Positions 40,087 through 48,706 of a stretch of 48,706 bases of DNA are shown in pieces. This DNA is from Burkholderiaceae bacterium (GTDB taxonomy: Bacteria; Pseudomonadota; Gammaproteobacteria; Burkholderiales; Burkholderiaceae_C), in the NCBI GenBank assembly GCA_019745555.1, contig JAIESX010000016.1, positions 1 through 48,706 on the forward strand, given 5' to 3'. Below the pieces are notes generated by a model. That model saw only the letters and a program-made list of their open reading frames with translations, had not been told where the DNA came from and searched no databases. A program made the translations under genes and the position numbers. Within the stretch, counting starts at the first letter, position 1; every line of letters starts with the position of its first letter.

Positions 40087-42522
40087 ATGAAACGCCTGTT
40101 CAAAGTCATCTTCGTCCTGCTCATGGTGCTGCTGACCGCGCTGGCCATCGCCGTGGCCGCAGGCGTCTGGCACGCGCGCAGCAAGCTGCCGCAGCGCAGC
40201 GGCACCCTGTCCCTGCACGGCCTGCAGGCGCCGGTGCAGGTGAACTGGGACGAACGCGGTGTCCCGCACATCCAGGCGCAGAACGAGGCCGATCTCTACC
40301 GCGCCCTGGGCTTCCTGCACGCGCAGGACCGGCTGTTCCAGATGGAGATGGTGCGTCGCCTGGCGCGCGGCGAACTGGCCGAGATCCTGGGCGCCAAGCT
40401 GGTCGATACTGACCGCCTCTTCCGCACGCTGGAACTGCGCGCCCAGGCGGAGCAAAGCATCCAGCGCATGGACCGCAACAGCCCCGCCTGGCTGGCCCTG
40501 CTGGCCTATCTGGACGGCATCAACGAATTCCAGGACACCCGTCCCCTGCCCGTCGAGTTCGACGTGCTGGGCATCCAGCCTCAGCACTACACCCCGGTGG
40601 ACACGTTGGCCGTCGCCGGCTACCTGGCCTACAGCTTTGCCGCCGCCCTGCGCACCGAGCCCGCGCTCACCTATGTGCGCGACCAGCTGGGCCCCGACTA
40701 CCTGCGGGCCTTCGAGCTCGAATGGCAGCCGCTGGGCGTACTCGGCCCCATGGCGCAGCGTCCCGTCAAGCAAGGCGCGCCGCGGCTGAGCCAGGCCGAC
40801 TGGCAGTCGCTGGCCCGCGTGGCCGAGGTGAGCCAGCAGGCACTGGAGCTGGCCGGCGTGCCGCTGTTCGAGGGCAGCAATGCCTGGGCCATCGCCGGCA
40901 CGCGCACGGCCAGCGGCAAACCCCTGCTGGCCGGTGATCCGCACATCGCCTTCAGCCTGCCCGCAGTCTGGTACGAGGCGCATCTGAACGCCCCGGGCTT
41001 CGAGCTCTATGGACACTTCCAGGCGCTCAATCCCTTCGCGCTGCTCGGGCACAACCAGCAGTTCGGCTGGAGCCTCACCATGTTCCAGAACGACGACATG
41101 GACCTCGTGGCGCTGCGGACCAACCCGGCCCGGCCCAGCCAGGTGGCCTACCAGGGCCAGTGGGTGGAGCTGCGCACACGCACCGAACTCATCCAGGTCA
41201 AGGGGGCCGAGCCGGTGAGCGTCACGCTGCAGCGCTCGCCGTTCGGCCCGGTGATCAACCAGGCCTTCCCCGACAGCCTGGGGCAGGCCCCCGTCGCCCT
41301 GTGGTGGACCTTTCTCGAGACCGAGAACCCGGTCATGGAGGCCTTCCATGAACTCAACCGCGCCGACACATTGGCCAAGGCACGCAGCGCGGCTAGCAAG
41401 ATCCATGCACCGGGCCTGAACATCGTCTGGGCCAATGCAGCCGGTGACATCGCCTGGTGGGCTGCGGCCCGGCTGGTGCAGCGTCCGTTCAACGTCAACC
41501 CGAGCTTCATCCTCGACGGTGGCACCGCCCAGGCCGACAAGCCGGGCTACTACCGCTTCGCCGACAACCCGCAGGAGGAAAACCCCGCGCGCGGCTACAT
41601 CATGTCGGCCAACCACCAGCCGGTGCCACGCAGCGGCGTGCCCGTGCCAGGCTACTACAACCTCTACGACCGCGCGCGCCGGCTCGACCAGCTGCTGCGC
41701 ACGCGCAGCACGGGCTGGACGGTGGAGCACAGCCAGGCCCTGCAGCTCGATGTGACCACGGACTACGGGCCGCGCGTGCTGGGTCCGCTGCTGCCCCTGC
41801 TGCGCGCCATGGCCGGCGAAGATCCCGTGCAGCGTGCCCTGGTCGACCAGCTGGCCGAGTGGGACGGCCGCCATGACAGCGGAAGCATTGCCCCCACGGT
41901 CTTCAACCAGTTCCTCTATGAGCTCGCCCGCGCCGCCATGGCCGACGAGATGGGCCCGCAATTCGCCAACCTGCTGCGCACCCGCGCCATCGACCACGCC
42001 CTGCCCCGCCTGATGGCCGATGCCTCTTCGCCCTGGTGGGACGACCGGCGCACCGGCAAGCAGGAGAATCGCAACGACATCGTGCAGCAGGCTTGGCAGG
42101 CCGCGCTGACCCATTTGCGCGAGACGCGCGGTACCTCCCTGCCCGCCTGGACCTGGGGCCAGAACCACAGCGTGGTGCATGCCCATCCGCTGGGCCGCAT
42201 GAAGCCGCTGGATCGGCTGTTCAACGTCGGCCCGCTGCCCGCGCCCGGCGGGCGTGAACTGCCCAACAACCTCGCCCAGCCCCTGGGCCCGGCCCCCTGG
42301 AGCGTGACCTACGGCCCCTCGACGCGGCGGGTGATCGACTTCGCTGCGCCCGGCCAGGCGCAAGGCATCAACCCGGTCGGCCAGAGCGGCGTGCTCTTCG
42401 ATCCGCATTACCGCGACCAGGCCCGGGACTATCTGGCAGGGCAGTACCAGCCCATGCACCTCGACACCCGGGCGGTGCAGCGCGCCACGCGCAGCACCCT
42501 GCAACTGCTGCCGCGGGACTGA
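40087..42522 (+). CDS. Penicillin acylase family protein (N-terminal nucleophile hydrolase)
   Basis: 811 residues. N-terminal membrane anchor or signal peptide (about 5-27). Alpha-chain region has VNWDERGVPHIQAQNEADLYRALGFLHAQDRLFQMEMVRR. The beta chain should begin at S264 in EGSNAWAIAG, the autocatalytic nucleophile. HSVVHAHPLGRM occurs near the end. Enzymes of the family hydrolyse amide bonds of beta-lactams, acyl-homoserine lactones or other N-acyl compounds; the substrate is unknown here. ATG 40087 has GGAAAG 9 nt upstream. An ATG at 40045 overlaps the hpnE stop and is an alternative. Placement after hpnE suggests shared transcription, but a functional link is not evident. Confidence 0.9.
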   Translation: MKRLFKVIFVLLMVLLTALAIAVAAGVWHARSKLPQRSGTLSLHGLQAPVQVNWDERGVPHIQAQNEADLYRALGFLHAQDRLFQMEMVRRLARGELAEILGAKLVDTDRLFRTLELRAQAEQSIQRMDRNSPAWLALLAYLDGINEFQDTRPLPVEFDVLGIQPQHYTPVDTLAVAGYLAYSFAAALRTEPALTYVRDQLGPDYLRAFELEWQPLGVLGPMAQRPVKQGAPRLSQADWQSLARVAEVSQQALELAGVPLFEGSNAWAIAGTRTASGKPLLAGDPHIAFSLPAVWYEAHLNAPGFELYGHFQALNPFALLGHNQQFGWSLTMFQNDDMDLVALRTNPARPSQVAYQGQWVELRTRTELIQVKGAEPVSVTLQRSPFGPVINQAFPDSLGQAPVALWWTFLETENPVMEAFHELNRADTLAKARSAASKIHAPGLNIVWANAAGDIAWWAAARLVQRPFNVNPSFILDGGTAQADKPGYYRFADNPQEENPARGYIMSANHQPVPRSGVPVPGYYNLYDRARRLDQLLRTRSTGWTVEHSQALQLDVTTDYGPRVLGPLLPLLRAMAGEDPVQRALVDQLAEWDGRHDSGSIAPTVFNQFLYELARAAMADEMGPQFANLLRTRAIDHALPRLMADASSPWWDDRRTGKQENRNDIVQQAWQAALTHLRETRGTSLPAWTWGQNHSVVHAHPLGRMKPLDRLFNVGPLPAPGGRELPNNLAQPLGPAPWSVTYGPSTRRVIDFAAPGQAQGINPVGQSGVLFDPHYRDQARDYLAGQYQPMHLDTRAVQRATRSTLQLLPRD

Positions 42523-42559
42523 AGGGCGACGTCCGGCCGCCCTGTCCTGTCGCCGGCCG

Positions 42560-42589
42560 GACAGCCTGTCCATGAGGGGACAGGCTGTC
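42560..42589. repeat. Perfect 12-bp inverted repeat after the acylase gene
   Basis: GACAGCCTGTCC and GGACAGGCTGTC flank a 6-nt loop, 37 bases after the stop codon. No T-run follows on either strand. Probably a transcript-end or stability hairpin. It is not a LexA box, since the CTGT-ACAG spacing is 10, not 8. Confidence 0.65.
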
Positions 42590-42681
42590 ACAGCGCTGAC
42601 ATCAGGCCGCGGCAGCGGCGCCCAGAATCCGCCTCGCCTGCGGCATCGCACCGCCGGGTGACCACCACAGACGAGGAGACC

Positions 42682-43830
42682 ATGGACAAGCTACCGCTCA
42701 CGGGCACCGCGCGGCGTGCCCTCCTGCGCAGCGCAAGCTGTACCGCCGCCACCCTGGCCCTGCCGGGCCTGCTGCACGCCAAAGCCGAGAGCTGGCGCAT
42801 CGGCCAGACCGCGGCCCTGACCGGGCCGCTGGCCTGGCCCTTCGTCGAGCTCAACAAGGGCGTCCAGGCCGCCTTCGACGAAGTGAATGAACGCGGTGGC
42901 ATCGCCGGACGCCCCCTGGAGCTCCTGAGCCTCGACGACGGCGGCGCCACCGAAAAAGCCGCCGCCAACGCGCGCCAGCTGGCCGAACAGGAGCGCGCGC
43001 TGTGCCTGTTCGCCTGCGGCGGCACCTCCAGCGTGCTCGGGGTCATGGCCATCGTGCAGCAGGCCCGTGTGCCGCTGATCGCCCCCATCACCGGCATCGA
43101 CGCCCTGCGCGCCCACCACCCGCTGGTGATCCATGTGCGCGCGGGCTACTCCAACGAGCTCGACCGCATCGTGCGGCAGATTGGTACCGTCAACATAGGG
43201 CGCTGCGCCGTGGCCTACTCCGACACGGCCTTCGGCAAGGCCGGCCTGGCCGCCTTCGAGGCGGTGGCCCGCAAGCATGGCAACACGGGCTGGAAGGCGT
43301 TCCGGATCGAGGACACGCCCCAGGGCGTGCGCCAGGGCATCGCGGAGATCGCGCGCTTTGCACCCGCCTCCTACCTCTCGCTCTACATCGGTCAGCACAG
43401 CCTGCAGTTCGCGCGCGATCTGCGCAACCACGTACAGGCACCCTCCTTCGCGCTCTCGCTGCTGGGCTCCGAGCCCGTGCTCAAGGCCCTGGGCCCGGCG
43501 AGTCACGGCATGACCGTGGCCCAGGTGGTGCCGCACCCGCAGGCGCGGGCACTGCCGGTGGTCGGTGCCTACCAGCGCGCCATGCAGAAGATCGGCCACC
43601 AGCAGTTCTCCCACGCCTCGCTCGAAGGTTATGTGTCTTCCCGGGTGCTGATCGAGGCGCTGCGGCGCAGCAGCAGGCGCGACGACACGGGCAGCCGGCT
43701 GATCGAAGCCTTCCACACCATGCAACCACTGGACCTGGGCGGCTTCGAGCTCGACTACCGGCCCGACAAGCACCTGGGCTCGTCTTTCGTCGAGCTGACC
43801 TTCTTCAACGGTTCGCGGTATCGGCGCTGA
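42682..43830 (+). CDS. ABC transporter substrate-binding protein (branched-chain amino acid type)
   Basis: 382 residues. N-terminal export signal with an Arg pair (TARRALLRSASCTAATLALPG), possibly Tat-type. Periplasmic-binding-protein type I fold: IGQTAALTGPLAWPFVELNKGVQAAFDEVNERGG, IAGRPLELLSLDDGG, LFACGGTSSVLGVMAI, PLIAPITGIDALR. This matches LivJ-like receptors of the HAAT family, but ligand is unknown. It stands alone, not next to the livH/livM pair at the right end. GAGGAG precedes ATG 42682. Its 3' end overlaps the convergent HAD gene by 26 nt. Confidence 0.87.
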   Translation: MDKLPLTGTARRALLRSASCTAATLALPGLLHAKAESWRIGQTAALTGPLAWPFVELNKGVQAAFDEVNERGGIAGRPLELLSLDDGGATEKAAANARQLAEQERALCLFACGGTSSVLGVMAIVQQARVPLIAPITGIDALRAHHPLVIHVRAGYSNELDRIVRQIGTVNIGRCAVAYSDTAFGKAGLAAFEAVARKHGNTGWKAFRIEDTPQGVRQGIAEIARFAPASYLSLYIGQHSLQFARDLRNHVQAPSFALSLLGSEPVLKALGPASHGMTVAQVVPHPQARALPVVGAYQRAMQKIGHQQFSHASLEGYVSSRVLIEALRRSSRRDDTGSRLIEAFHTMQPLDLGGFELDYRPDKHLGSSFVELTFFNGSRYRR

Positions 43831-44539
43831 ACTGCGGGCGCAGGAGGGCGCACAGCGCGCTCATGTCGTTCACCGTGGCATGTGGCCGGTGCGCCTCGTG
43901 CGTCCAGTCCTGACCGTCACGGTTGACCCAGACGGTCTGCAGGCCGGCGTCGAGCGCGCCCACCACGTCGAGCCGGGCATCGTCGCCCACGTGCAGCACC
44001 TCCTGCGGCGCTACACCCACGGCCTCGGCCGCGGCGTGGAAGATGCGCGCATCCGGCTTGCCCACGCCGAACTCCTGCGCACTGAAACCGGCGCTGAAGT
44101 AGCGCCCCAGGCCGATGCGCTGCACGTCGGCATTGCCGTTGGACACGGCCACGACCGGGAAACGCTGCGCCAGCCAGGCCAGGGCGGGACGCGCGTCGTC
44201 AAAGAGCTGGACGCGCATGCGCTCGGCGATGAAGACCTCGTAGGCCGGGGTCACCAGCGCCGTGTCCTCACCCTGTTGTTGCAGCGTCAGGCGGATCTGT
44301 TCCTGGCGCAGGGCTCGCAGGTCGTGGCTGAGCTCGGGGCGTTCGGCGATCAGCTGGCGGCGCAGCGCCATGCGCTGCTCGGTATCGGACAGCCAGATCG
44401 CCGTCTTCGGCGCCCGCGGGCGGAGCCAGTCCTGCAGCGCCTGTTCGGCACGGGCGATCACGGGCCAGATGGGCCAGAGCGTGTCGTCCAGATCGAGAGA
44501 GATGGCCTTGATGCGTGAGAGGTCGAGCGAGCTAATCAT
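43805..44539 (-). CDS. HAD-family hydrolase
   Basis: 244 residues. HAD motif [12 protein letters not shown] (residues about 12-22, catalytic Asp pair), motif [12 protein letters not shown], motif III Lys in [10 protein letters not shown], and motif [28 protein letters not shown] helical cap lies between motifs I and II. It should be a phosphatase for a small metabolite. The start at 44539 was chosen because upstream residues are not family-like. It begins 19 bp from the divergent hemH start. Confidence 0.88.
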   Translation of the reverse strand: MISSLDLSRIKAISLDLDDTLWPIWPVIARAEQALQDWLRPRAPKTAIWLSDTEQRMALRRQLIAERPELSHDLRALRQEQIRLTLQQQGEDTALVTPAYEVFIAERMRVQLFDDARPALAWLAQRFPVVAVSNGNADVQRIGLGRYFSAGFSAQEFGVGKPDARIFHAAAEAVGVAPQEVLHVGDDARLDVVGALDAGLQTVWVNRDGQDWTHEAHRPHATVNDMSALCALLRPQFSADTANR

Positions 44540-44547
44540 GACTCGGC

Positions 44548-44554
44548 GAGAATA
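44548..44554. promoter_or_regulatory. Possible shared -10 element for divergent HAD and hemH genes
   Basis: GAGAAT (+, 44548-44553) and TATTCT (-, 44549-44554) are the same few bases read in both directions, each with four of six matches to TATAAT. Starts are 5 nt (hemH) and 9 nt (HAD) away, so both transcripts may be leaderless or almost so. GGCGAG is an alternative ribosome-binding site for hemH. Confidence 0.3.
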
Positions 44555-44558
44555 CAGC

Positions 44559-45650
44559 ATGGCTTTCCGCAAAGAACCCTCCTATACCCATGGTCAGGCC
44601 CCGGGCACGGCCGTGTTGCTGTGCAATCTGGGCACCCCTGACGCCCCCACGCCGGCCGCGCTGCGCCGCTATCTGGCCGAGTTCCTGGGCGACCACCGCG
44701 TGGTCGAGATCCCCAAGCCCATCTGGTGGCTGATCCTGCACGGCATCATCCTGCGCCTGCGGCCCGCGAAATCGGCCGCCAAGTACGCCAGCATCTGGAC
44801 GCCCGAGGGCTCGCCGCTCAAGGTCTGGACCGAGCGCCAGGCCCAGGCCCTGCAGGGCTGGCTGCAGCAGCAGGGCCACCACGTGACGGTGCGTTACGCC
44901 ATGCGCTACGGCAACCCGTCCATCGCCAGCGAGCTCGATGCGCTCAAGGCCCAGGGCATCACGCGCGTGCTCATCCTGCCGGCCTACCCACAGTACTCTG
45001 GCACCACGACCGCCAGTGTGATCGACGCCGTCACGAGCTGGTCAACCAAGGTCCGCAACCTGCCCGAGCTGCGCTTCGTCAACCGCTACCACGATGACCC
45101 GGGCTACATCGCCGCGCTGGCCGATCGCATCAGCGCCTACTGGCAGGAACACGGCCGCCCGGACAAGCTGGTGCTGAGCTTTCATGGCGTGCCCGAACGC
45201 ACCCTGCACCTCGGCGACACCTACCACTGCGAGTGCTACAAGACCGCGCGTCTGCTGGCAGAAAAGCTGGGGCTGACACGCGATCAGGTGCAGCTTACCT
45301 TTCAGTCGCGCTTCGGCAAGGCCAAGTGGCTCGAGCCCTACACCGAACCTACCCTGATCGCCCTGGCGCAGGCCGGTGTGAAGCGGGTGGACGTGGCCTG
45401 CCCGGGCTTCACCAGCGACTGCCTGGAGACGCTGGAGGAGATCGCGCAGGAAGCACGCGAGGCCTTCCTGCACGCTGGCGGCGGGCAGTTCCACTACATC
45501 CCCTGCCTCAACGACAGCGCGCCCTGGATCGAGGCCATGGGCCGGCTGGCCGAGCAGCATCTGGGCGGCTGGCCCACGCGCCAGGCGCCTGATGCGCAAG
45601 CACTGGCCGCCTCGCGTGCAGCGGCGCTGGCAGCCGGCGCGAAGAACTAG
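44559..45650 (+). CDS. hemH: Ferrochelatase
   Basis: 363 residues. Inserts Fe2+ into protoporphyrin IX, the last step of classical haem synthesis. N-terminal [35 protein letters not shown]. Catalytic His region [24 protein letters not shown], and the Glu region [18 protein letters not shown] 44559 is the start of the family-like sequence; longer in-frame readings upstream are antisense to the HAD gene. Its stop codon shares the CTAG tetranucleotide with the stop of the convergent GST gene. Confidence 0.96.
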   Translation: MAFRKEPSYTHGQAPGTAVLLCNLGTPDAPTPAALRRYLAEFLGDHRVVEIPKPIWWLILHGIILRLRPAKSAAKYASIWTPEGSPLKVWTERQAQALQGWLQQQGHHVTVRYAMRYGNPSIASELDALKAQGITRVLILPAYPQYSGTTTASVIDAVTSWSTKVRNLPELRFVNRYHDDPGYIAALADRISAYWQEHGRPDKLVLSFHGVPERTLHLGDTYHCECYKTARLLAEKLGLTRDQVQLTFQSRFGKAKWLEPYTEPTLIALAQAGVKRVDVACPGFTSDCLETLEEIAQEAREAFLHAGGGQFHYIPCLNDSAPWIEAMGRLAEQHLGGWPTRQAPDAQALAASRAAALAAGAKN

Positions 45651-46303
45651 TCCTTCTTCGGCGGACGCAAGGCACGGTAGGCCGGTCGCGCCAGACAGGC
45701 GTGCAGCCAGGCGTTGACCAGGGGGAAGGCTTCCATGAGCTCCCGGGTGGCGCGCACCCAGAGCAGCACGCTGGCCACGCAGAGATCGGCCACGGTGAAG
45801 CGGTCGGCGGCCAGATGCGCTTGCCCGCGCGCCTGCTGGGCCGCCAGATGCTGTTCGAGTACGCGCAAGGGGACATGCAGGCGCTGCTCGGCCTTGTCGG
45901 CCAGCTCGGGCCTGCGCTCTTGGGGCGCCATGGCAAAGCGGTGCATGAGCACGGTCAGCGCATCCTTCTCCACCTCGGTCATGACCCAGAAGGACCAGCG
46001 CAGCGCCTCGGCATCCTCACGCGGCGTGGCCGGCGTGATGCTGCGGCCATCGGCCGCGCCATGCTGGCGCGCGATGTAGAGAGCGCAGGCCATGCTCTCC
46101 CAGACGATCACGTCGCCCTCGGGACGCGAATCGACGACGACCGGGATGCGGCCGTTGGGGTTGAGCGTCAGAAAGTCCGGCGTGCGCGTGGCGCCCGCAC
46201 GGTAATCGGTCTGTACATGCTCGAAAGCCAGGCCCAGTTCGGTCGCGGCCCAGAGGGGACGCAGCGCGCGCGAAGCCTGGATGCCGTAGATGCTCAATGC
46301 CAT
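45647..46303 (-). CDS. Glutathione S-transferase family protein
   Basis: 218 residues. N-terminal thioredoxin-like part with [36 protein letters not shown] and [15 protein letters not shown]-terminal helical part with [16 protein letters not shown]. Typical GST length. It has AGGAG 5 nt before the ATG. It is convergent with hemH and lies downstream of the alpha/beta hydrolase gene, 66 nt away. Confidence 0.88.
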   Translation of the reverse strand: MALSIYGIQASRALRPLWAATELGLAFEHVQTDYRAGATRTPDFLTLNPNGRIPVVVDSRPEGDVIVWESMACALYIARQHGAADGRSITPATPREDAEALRWSFWVMTEVEKDALTVLMHRFAMAPQERRPELADKAEQRLHVPLRVLEQHLAAQQARGQAHLAADRFTVADLCVASVLLWVRATRELMEAFPLVNAWLHACLARPAYRALRPPKKD

Positions 46304-46369
46304 GAAGTCTCCTGAATCAGAACAGACGGCATTGTGCCCAAGCCTGCGGGCCGGGCTTGGACACCCGCT

Positions 46370-47239
46370 TCAGTCGTGCTGGCGGATGAAACGAAGCACC
46401 GCGTCGAGCTGCTCCGGCACATTGAGGGCTGGCGCATGGCCGCAACCCGGCACCTCGATCACCTGCAGACGTCCTGCCCGTCCCGGCCCGCAATCCCGCA
46501 TGCGGACCACAGTCTCGGGCAACACCAGGTCGGACTCGGCGCCGCGCAACAGCAGCACGGGCTGCGTGAGGCGCTCGTAGTGCTCCCAGAGCAGATAGTC
46601 GTCCGGGTGGTTGACGAATTGCTGCACCATGGCCGGGTCATAGTGCGGCGTCACGCGGCCGTCGGACAGGCGGCGCATCGAGGTCTCGGCCAGGCGCCGC
46701 CACTGCGCATCGCTGAGCCAGCCGAAGGGCCGGTAAGCCTGGCGGAAAAAGGCCTCGAGCTCGGTCAGGGTCTCGAAGGCGGGCGGGTTGCCCGCGTAAG
46801 CGCGGATGCGCGCGATCGCGGCATCGGCCAGCTGGGGCGCGTTGTCGTTGAGCACCAGGCTGCGGATACGACCCTGCAGCTGGGGCTGCAGCAGACCGGC
46901 CGCACAGACCGTGCCGATGGCCCCGCCCATGGAGGTGCCCACCCAGTGGGCCGACGCGATGCCCAGCTGCTCGAAGAGATCGGCGGCGATGCGCGCGTAA
47001 AAGGCCAGGCAGTACTCCTGCTCGGGCTGCGGGCTCCACTGGCTGTAGCCACGGCCCAGGGTGTCGGGGCAGATCACGCGGTAGCCTTGGGCCGCCAGAT
47101 GCGCACCCAGCTCGTCCATGTCGCGCCCCGTGCGGGCCAGGCCATGCCAGGCCATCACCGTACGCGTGTGGCCTGCGCCCCACACGGTGCAATGGATTTC
47201 GCGTCCTGCGCAGGACAGGTAATGCGAGTCGGGCCTCAC
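46370..47239 (-). CDS. Alpha/beta hydrolase
   Basis: 289 residues, alpha/beta hydrolase fold. Oxyanion region WHGLARTGRDMDELGAHL, nucleophile elbow VGTSMGGAIG (Ser), and catalytic His in PGCGHAPALNVPEQL. Ester or C-C bond hydrolysis are both possible; the substrate is unknown. It overlaps the livM stop by 4 nt (ATGA), so it is translated with the transporter and may act on the imported compound (inference). Confidence 0.88.
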   Translation of the reverse strand: MRPDSHYLSCAGREIHCTVWGAGHTRTVMAWHGLARTGRDMDELGAHLAAQGYRVICPDTLGRGYSQWSPQPEQEYCLAFYARIAADLFEQLGIASAHWVGTSMGGAIGTVCAAGLLQPQLQGRIRSLVLNDNAPQLADAAIARIRAYAGNPPAFETLTELEAFFRQAYRPFGWLSDAQWRRLAETSMRRLSDGRVTPHYDPAMVQQFVNHPDDYLLWEHYERLTQPVLLLRGAESDLVLPETVVRMRDCGPGRAGRLQVIEVPGCGHAPALNVPEQLDAVLRFIRQHD

Positions 47240-48324
47240 GTGGCACCTCCGGCCTTCGATGGGCGTGCCGCCGCGGCGCGCAGGCGCCCCACCACGCCGG
47301 TGGGGAAGTAGTAGACCGACAGAACGAACAGCAGACCGAGCCAGAGCAGCCAGCGGTCCGGCGAGAGCAGCGCGGACAGCAGCGGCAGACCGGCTGCGGC
47401 CTCGCTGCCCAGGCGCAGCAGGTCCTGCAGATAGCTTTGCGCCACCACGAAGAGCACGGCGCCGATGGCCGAGCCGTAGACCGTGCCCATGCCCCCGATG
47501 ACGACGATGAGCAGCACGTCCATCATGATCTCGAAGGACAGCGAGGTGTCGGGCCCGTTGTAGCGCAGCCAGACGGCCAGCATGGCACCGGCCAAGCAGG
47601 CGAAGAGCGCCGAGATCACGCTGGAGAGCGTGCGGTAGACCACCACGCGATAGCCCAGGGCCTCGGCGCGGAACTCGTTCTCGCGGATGGCCTGCAGCAC
47701 GCGACCGAAGGGCGAGTTGACGATGCGAAGCAGGGCCAGCAGCAGGACCAGCGCCACCGCGAACAGCAGGTAGTACCTGAGGAACTTGCCGTCGATCATC
47801 ACGCCCAGCACGGGCTCTTCGAACAGCTCGAAGCTCGGTTGCAGCACGGCCGGCAGCTTGAAGCTCAGGCCGTCCTCGCCACCCGTGAAGTCCGAGAGCT
47901 GCGAAGCCAGGGTCTGGAAAGCCGCGGCCACGGCCAGCGTGATCATGGCGAAGAAGATGGCGCGCACGCGCAGCGAAAAGAGGCCGATGACCAGGGCCAG
48001 CACCAGCGTGAGCGCCAGGGCGAGCCCCAGGCCCGTGGCCAGCGCGCCCCAGCTGGCGCCCAGGCGCGTGCTGGCGATGGCGATGCCGTAGGCGCCGATG
48101 CCGAAGAACATGGTGTGGGCGAAGCTCACGATGCCCGTGTAGCCCAGCAGCAGATCGAAGCTGGCGACCAGCACGATGAAGATCAGCACCTTGGCGGCGA
48201 CGTTGAGCGCCTTGACGCCGGGCACGATGAAAGGCGCCACGGCCAGCGCGATCAGGATGGCCAGCAGGATCAGCGCCAGGATGCGGCTGCGCGGCAGGTC
48301 GTTGGAAATGAGGCGAGTCAGCAT
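47236..48324 (-). CDS. livM: Branched-chain amino acid ABC transporter permease LivM
   Basis: 362 residues with about ten hydrophobic helices (LALILLAILIALAVAPFIV near the N-terminus). Conserved motifs: GYTGIVSFAHTMFFGIGAYG, FGRVLQAIRENEFRAEALGYRV and LIVVIGGMGTVYGSAIGA. Forms the HAAT-type permease dimer with LivH. It starts 10 nt after livH and overlaps the hydrolase gene by 4 nt. No ATPase genes (livG, livF) follow; they may lie before livH, outside the window. Confidence 0.93.
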   Translation of the reverse strand: MLTRLISNDLPRSRILALILLAILIALAVAPFIVPGVKALNVAAKVLIFIVLVASFDLLLGYTGIVSFAHTMFFGIGAYGIAIASTRLGASWGALATGLGLALALTLVLALVIGLFSLRVRAIFFAMITLAVAAAFQTLASQLSDFTGGEDGLSFKLPAVLQPSFELFEEPVLGVMIDGKFLRYYLLFAVALVLLLALLRIVNSPFGRVLQAIRENEFRAEALGYRVVVYRTLSSVISALFACLAGAMLAVWLRYNGPDTSLSFEIMMDVLLIVVIGGMGTVYGSAIGAVLFVVAQSYLQDLLRLGSEAAAGLPLLSALLSPDRWLLWLGLLFVLSVYYFPTGVVGRLRAAAARPSKAGGAT

Positions 48325-48334
48325 GGTCTGGGCC

Positions 48335-48706
48335 TCAGCGGTTCGCGACCGGGTAGACGCCTTGCGGGCGCCAGAGCAGGATGGCGACCATGAGCGCGAT
48401 ATTGGAGAACAGCGCCACCTTGGGCACCAGGAAGCCCGTGTAGTTGGCCATGAGGCCGACCAGCAGCGCGCCGATCAGCGCGCCCGTGGTGGAGCCCAGG
48501 CCGCCGATGATGATGACGATGAAGATCAGCACGTTGACCTGCGCACCCATCTGCGGGATCACGTTCTGCTGGTACAGACCCCACATGACGCCGCCCAGAC
48601 CGGCCAGCGCGCTGCCCATGACGAACACGCCCACGAAGAGGCGGCGGATGCGGTAGCCCAGGGCCTCGACCATCTCGCGGTCCTGCACACCGGCGCGGAT
48701 CAGCAG
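48335..48706 (-). CDS. livH: Branched-chain amino acid ABC transporter permease LivH (partial, C-terminal)
   Basis: The last 123 residues; the gene runs off the right edge. Contains REMVEALGYRIRRLFVGVFVMGSALAGLGG and IVIIIGGLGSTTGALIGALLVG, typical of LivH. An internal GTG at 48688 is not the real start. Confidence 0.92.
   Translation of the reverse strand: MLIRAGVQDREMVEALGYRIRRLFVGVFVMGSALAGLGGVMWGLYQQNVIPQMGAQVNVLIFIVIIIGGLGSTTGALIGALLVGLMANYTGFLVPKVALFSNIALMVAILLWRPQGVYPVANR

Noticed and set aside
42560..42589. LexA-type box within the inverted repeat after the acylase gene
   Set aside because: CTGT and ACAG are separated by 10 bases, not 8, and the symmetry is explained by the long hairpin.
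39982..42651. 889-codon open frame antisense to the acylase gene
   Set aside because: A GC-rich shadow frame with low-complexity composition; the + strand gene has intact catalytic motifs.
1..48706. CRISPR array, insertion sequence or rRNA genes
   Set aside because: No regularly spaced repeats, no transposase-like frame and no rRNA-like sequence were seen.

Overview
The window looks like the chromosome of a GC-rich betaproteobacterium in the Burkholderiales, most likely Comamonadaceae. The support is the overall gene content, the tig-clpP-clpX-lon order next to a Gly-Cys-Leu tRNA cluster, HpnC/D/E squalene genes, LivH/LivM transport genes, and many ACAD, ECH and GST paralogues. The species is not identifiable from sequence alone.

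Left part (1-10.5 kb). An L-asparaginase operon diverges from lexA, and two tandem LexA-type boxes lie between them. Next come a small unknown gene, a D-2-hydroxyacid dehydrogenase and a GST. They are followed by an acyl-CoA catabolic block on the + strand: 3-hydroxyacyl-CoA dehydrogenase, enoyl-CoA hydratase, a Crp/Fnr regulator, an APH-like kinase and an ACAD10/11-like dehydrogenase. An intrinsic terminator closes this block, and a YfcG-like GST follows it.

MSHA-type pilus locus (10.5-22.3 kb, all - strand). In transcription order it holds mshE, mshG, the major prepilin mshA with its own terminator, mshI, a PilN-like gene, mshJ, mshK, mshL, mshM and mshN, and then an HD-GYP phosphodiesterase. 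MshE carries two copies of the MshEN-type c-di-GMP motif. A c-di-GMP sensor therefore opens the locus and a probable c-di-GMP hydrolase ends it.

Proteostasis and tRNA region (22.3-32.5 kb). After an unrecognised gene with a Gly/His tail come four tRNA genes read from a near-consensus sigma70 promoter: Gly, hairpin, Cys, Gly, Leu(UAA). Then come lon, clpX, clpP and tig. Between tig and an intact tRNA-Leu(UAG) lies about 2.8 kb bounded by a 31-bp direct repeat of the tRNA 3' end, one copy of which belongs to a truncated tRNA. This looks like the scar or remnant of a tRNA-targeted element. Its only clear gene is a methyl-accepting chemotaxis receptor. That receptor is preceded by a sigma28-like promoter whose spacer contains a run of nine C.

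Right part (32.5-48.7 kb). An RND efflux permease and its lipoprotein adaptor are read from a strong sigma70 promoter with a TetR-type palindrome at the predicted start site. Diverging from it is hpnC-hpnD-hpnE (farnesyl diphosphate to squalene), followed by a penicillin-acylase-family hydrolase. The remainder holds an ABC amino-acid-type binding protein, a HAD hydrolase divergent from ferrochelatase, a third GST, and an alpha/beta hydrolase coupled to livM and a partial livH.

The most interesting points are the tRNA-Leu duplication with its chemoreceptor cargo and possible contingency promoter, the c-di-GMP logic of the MSHA locus, and the possible 4-hydroxyacyl-CoA (kinase plus ACAD) module.
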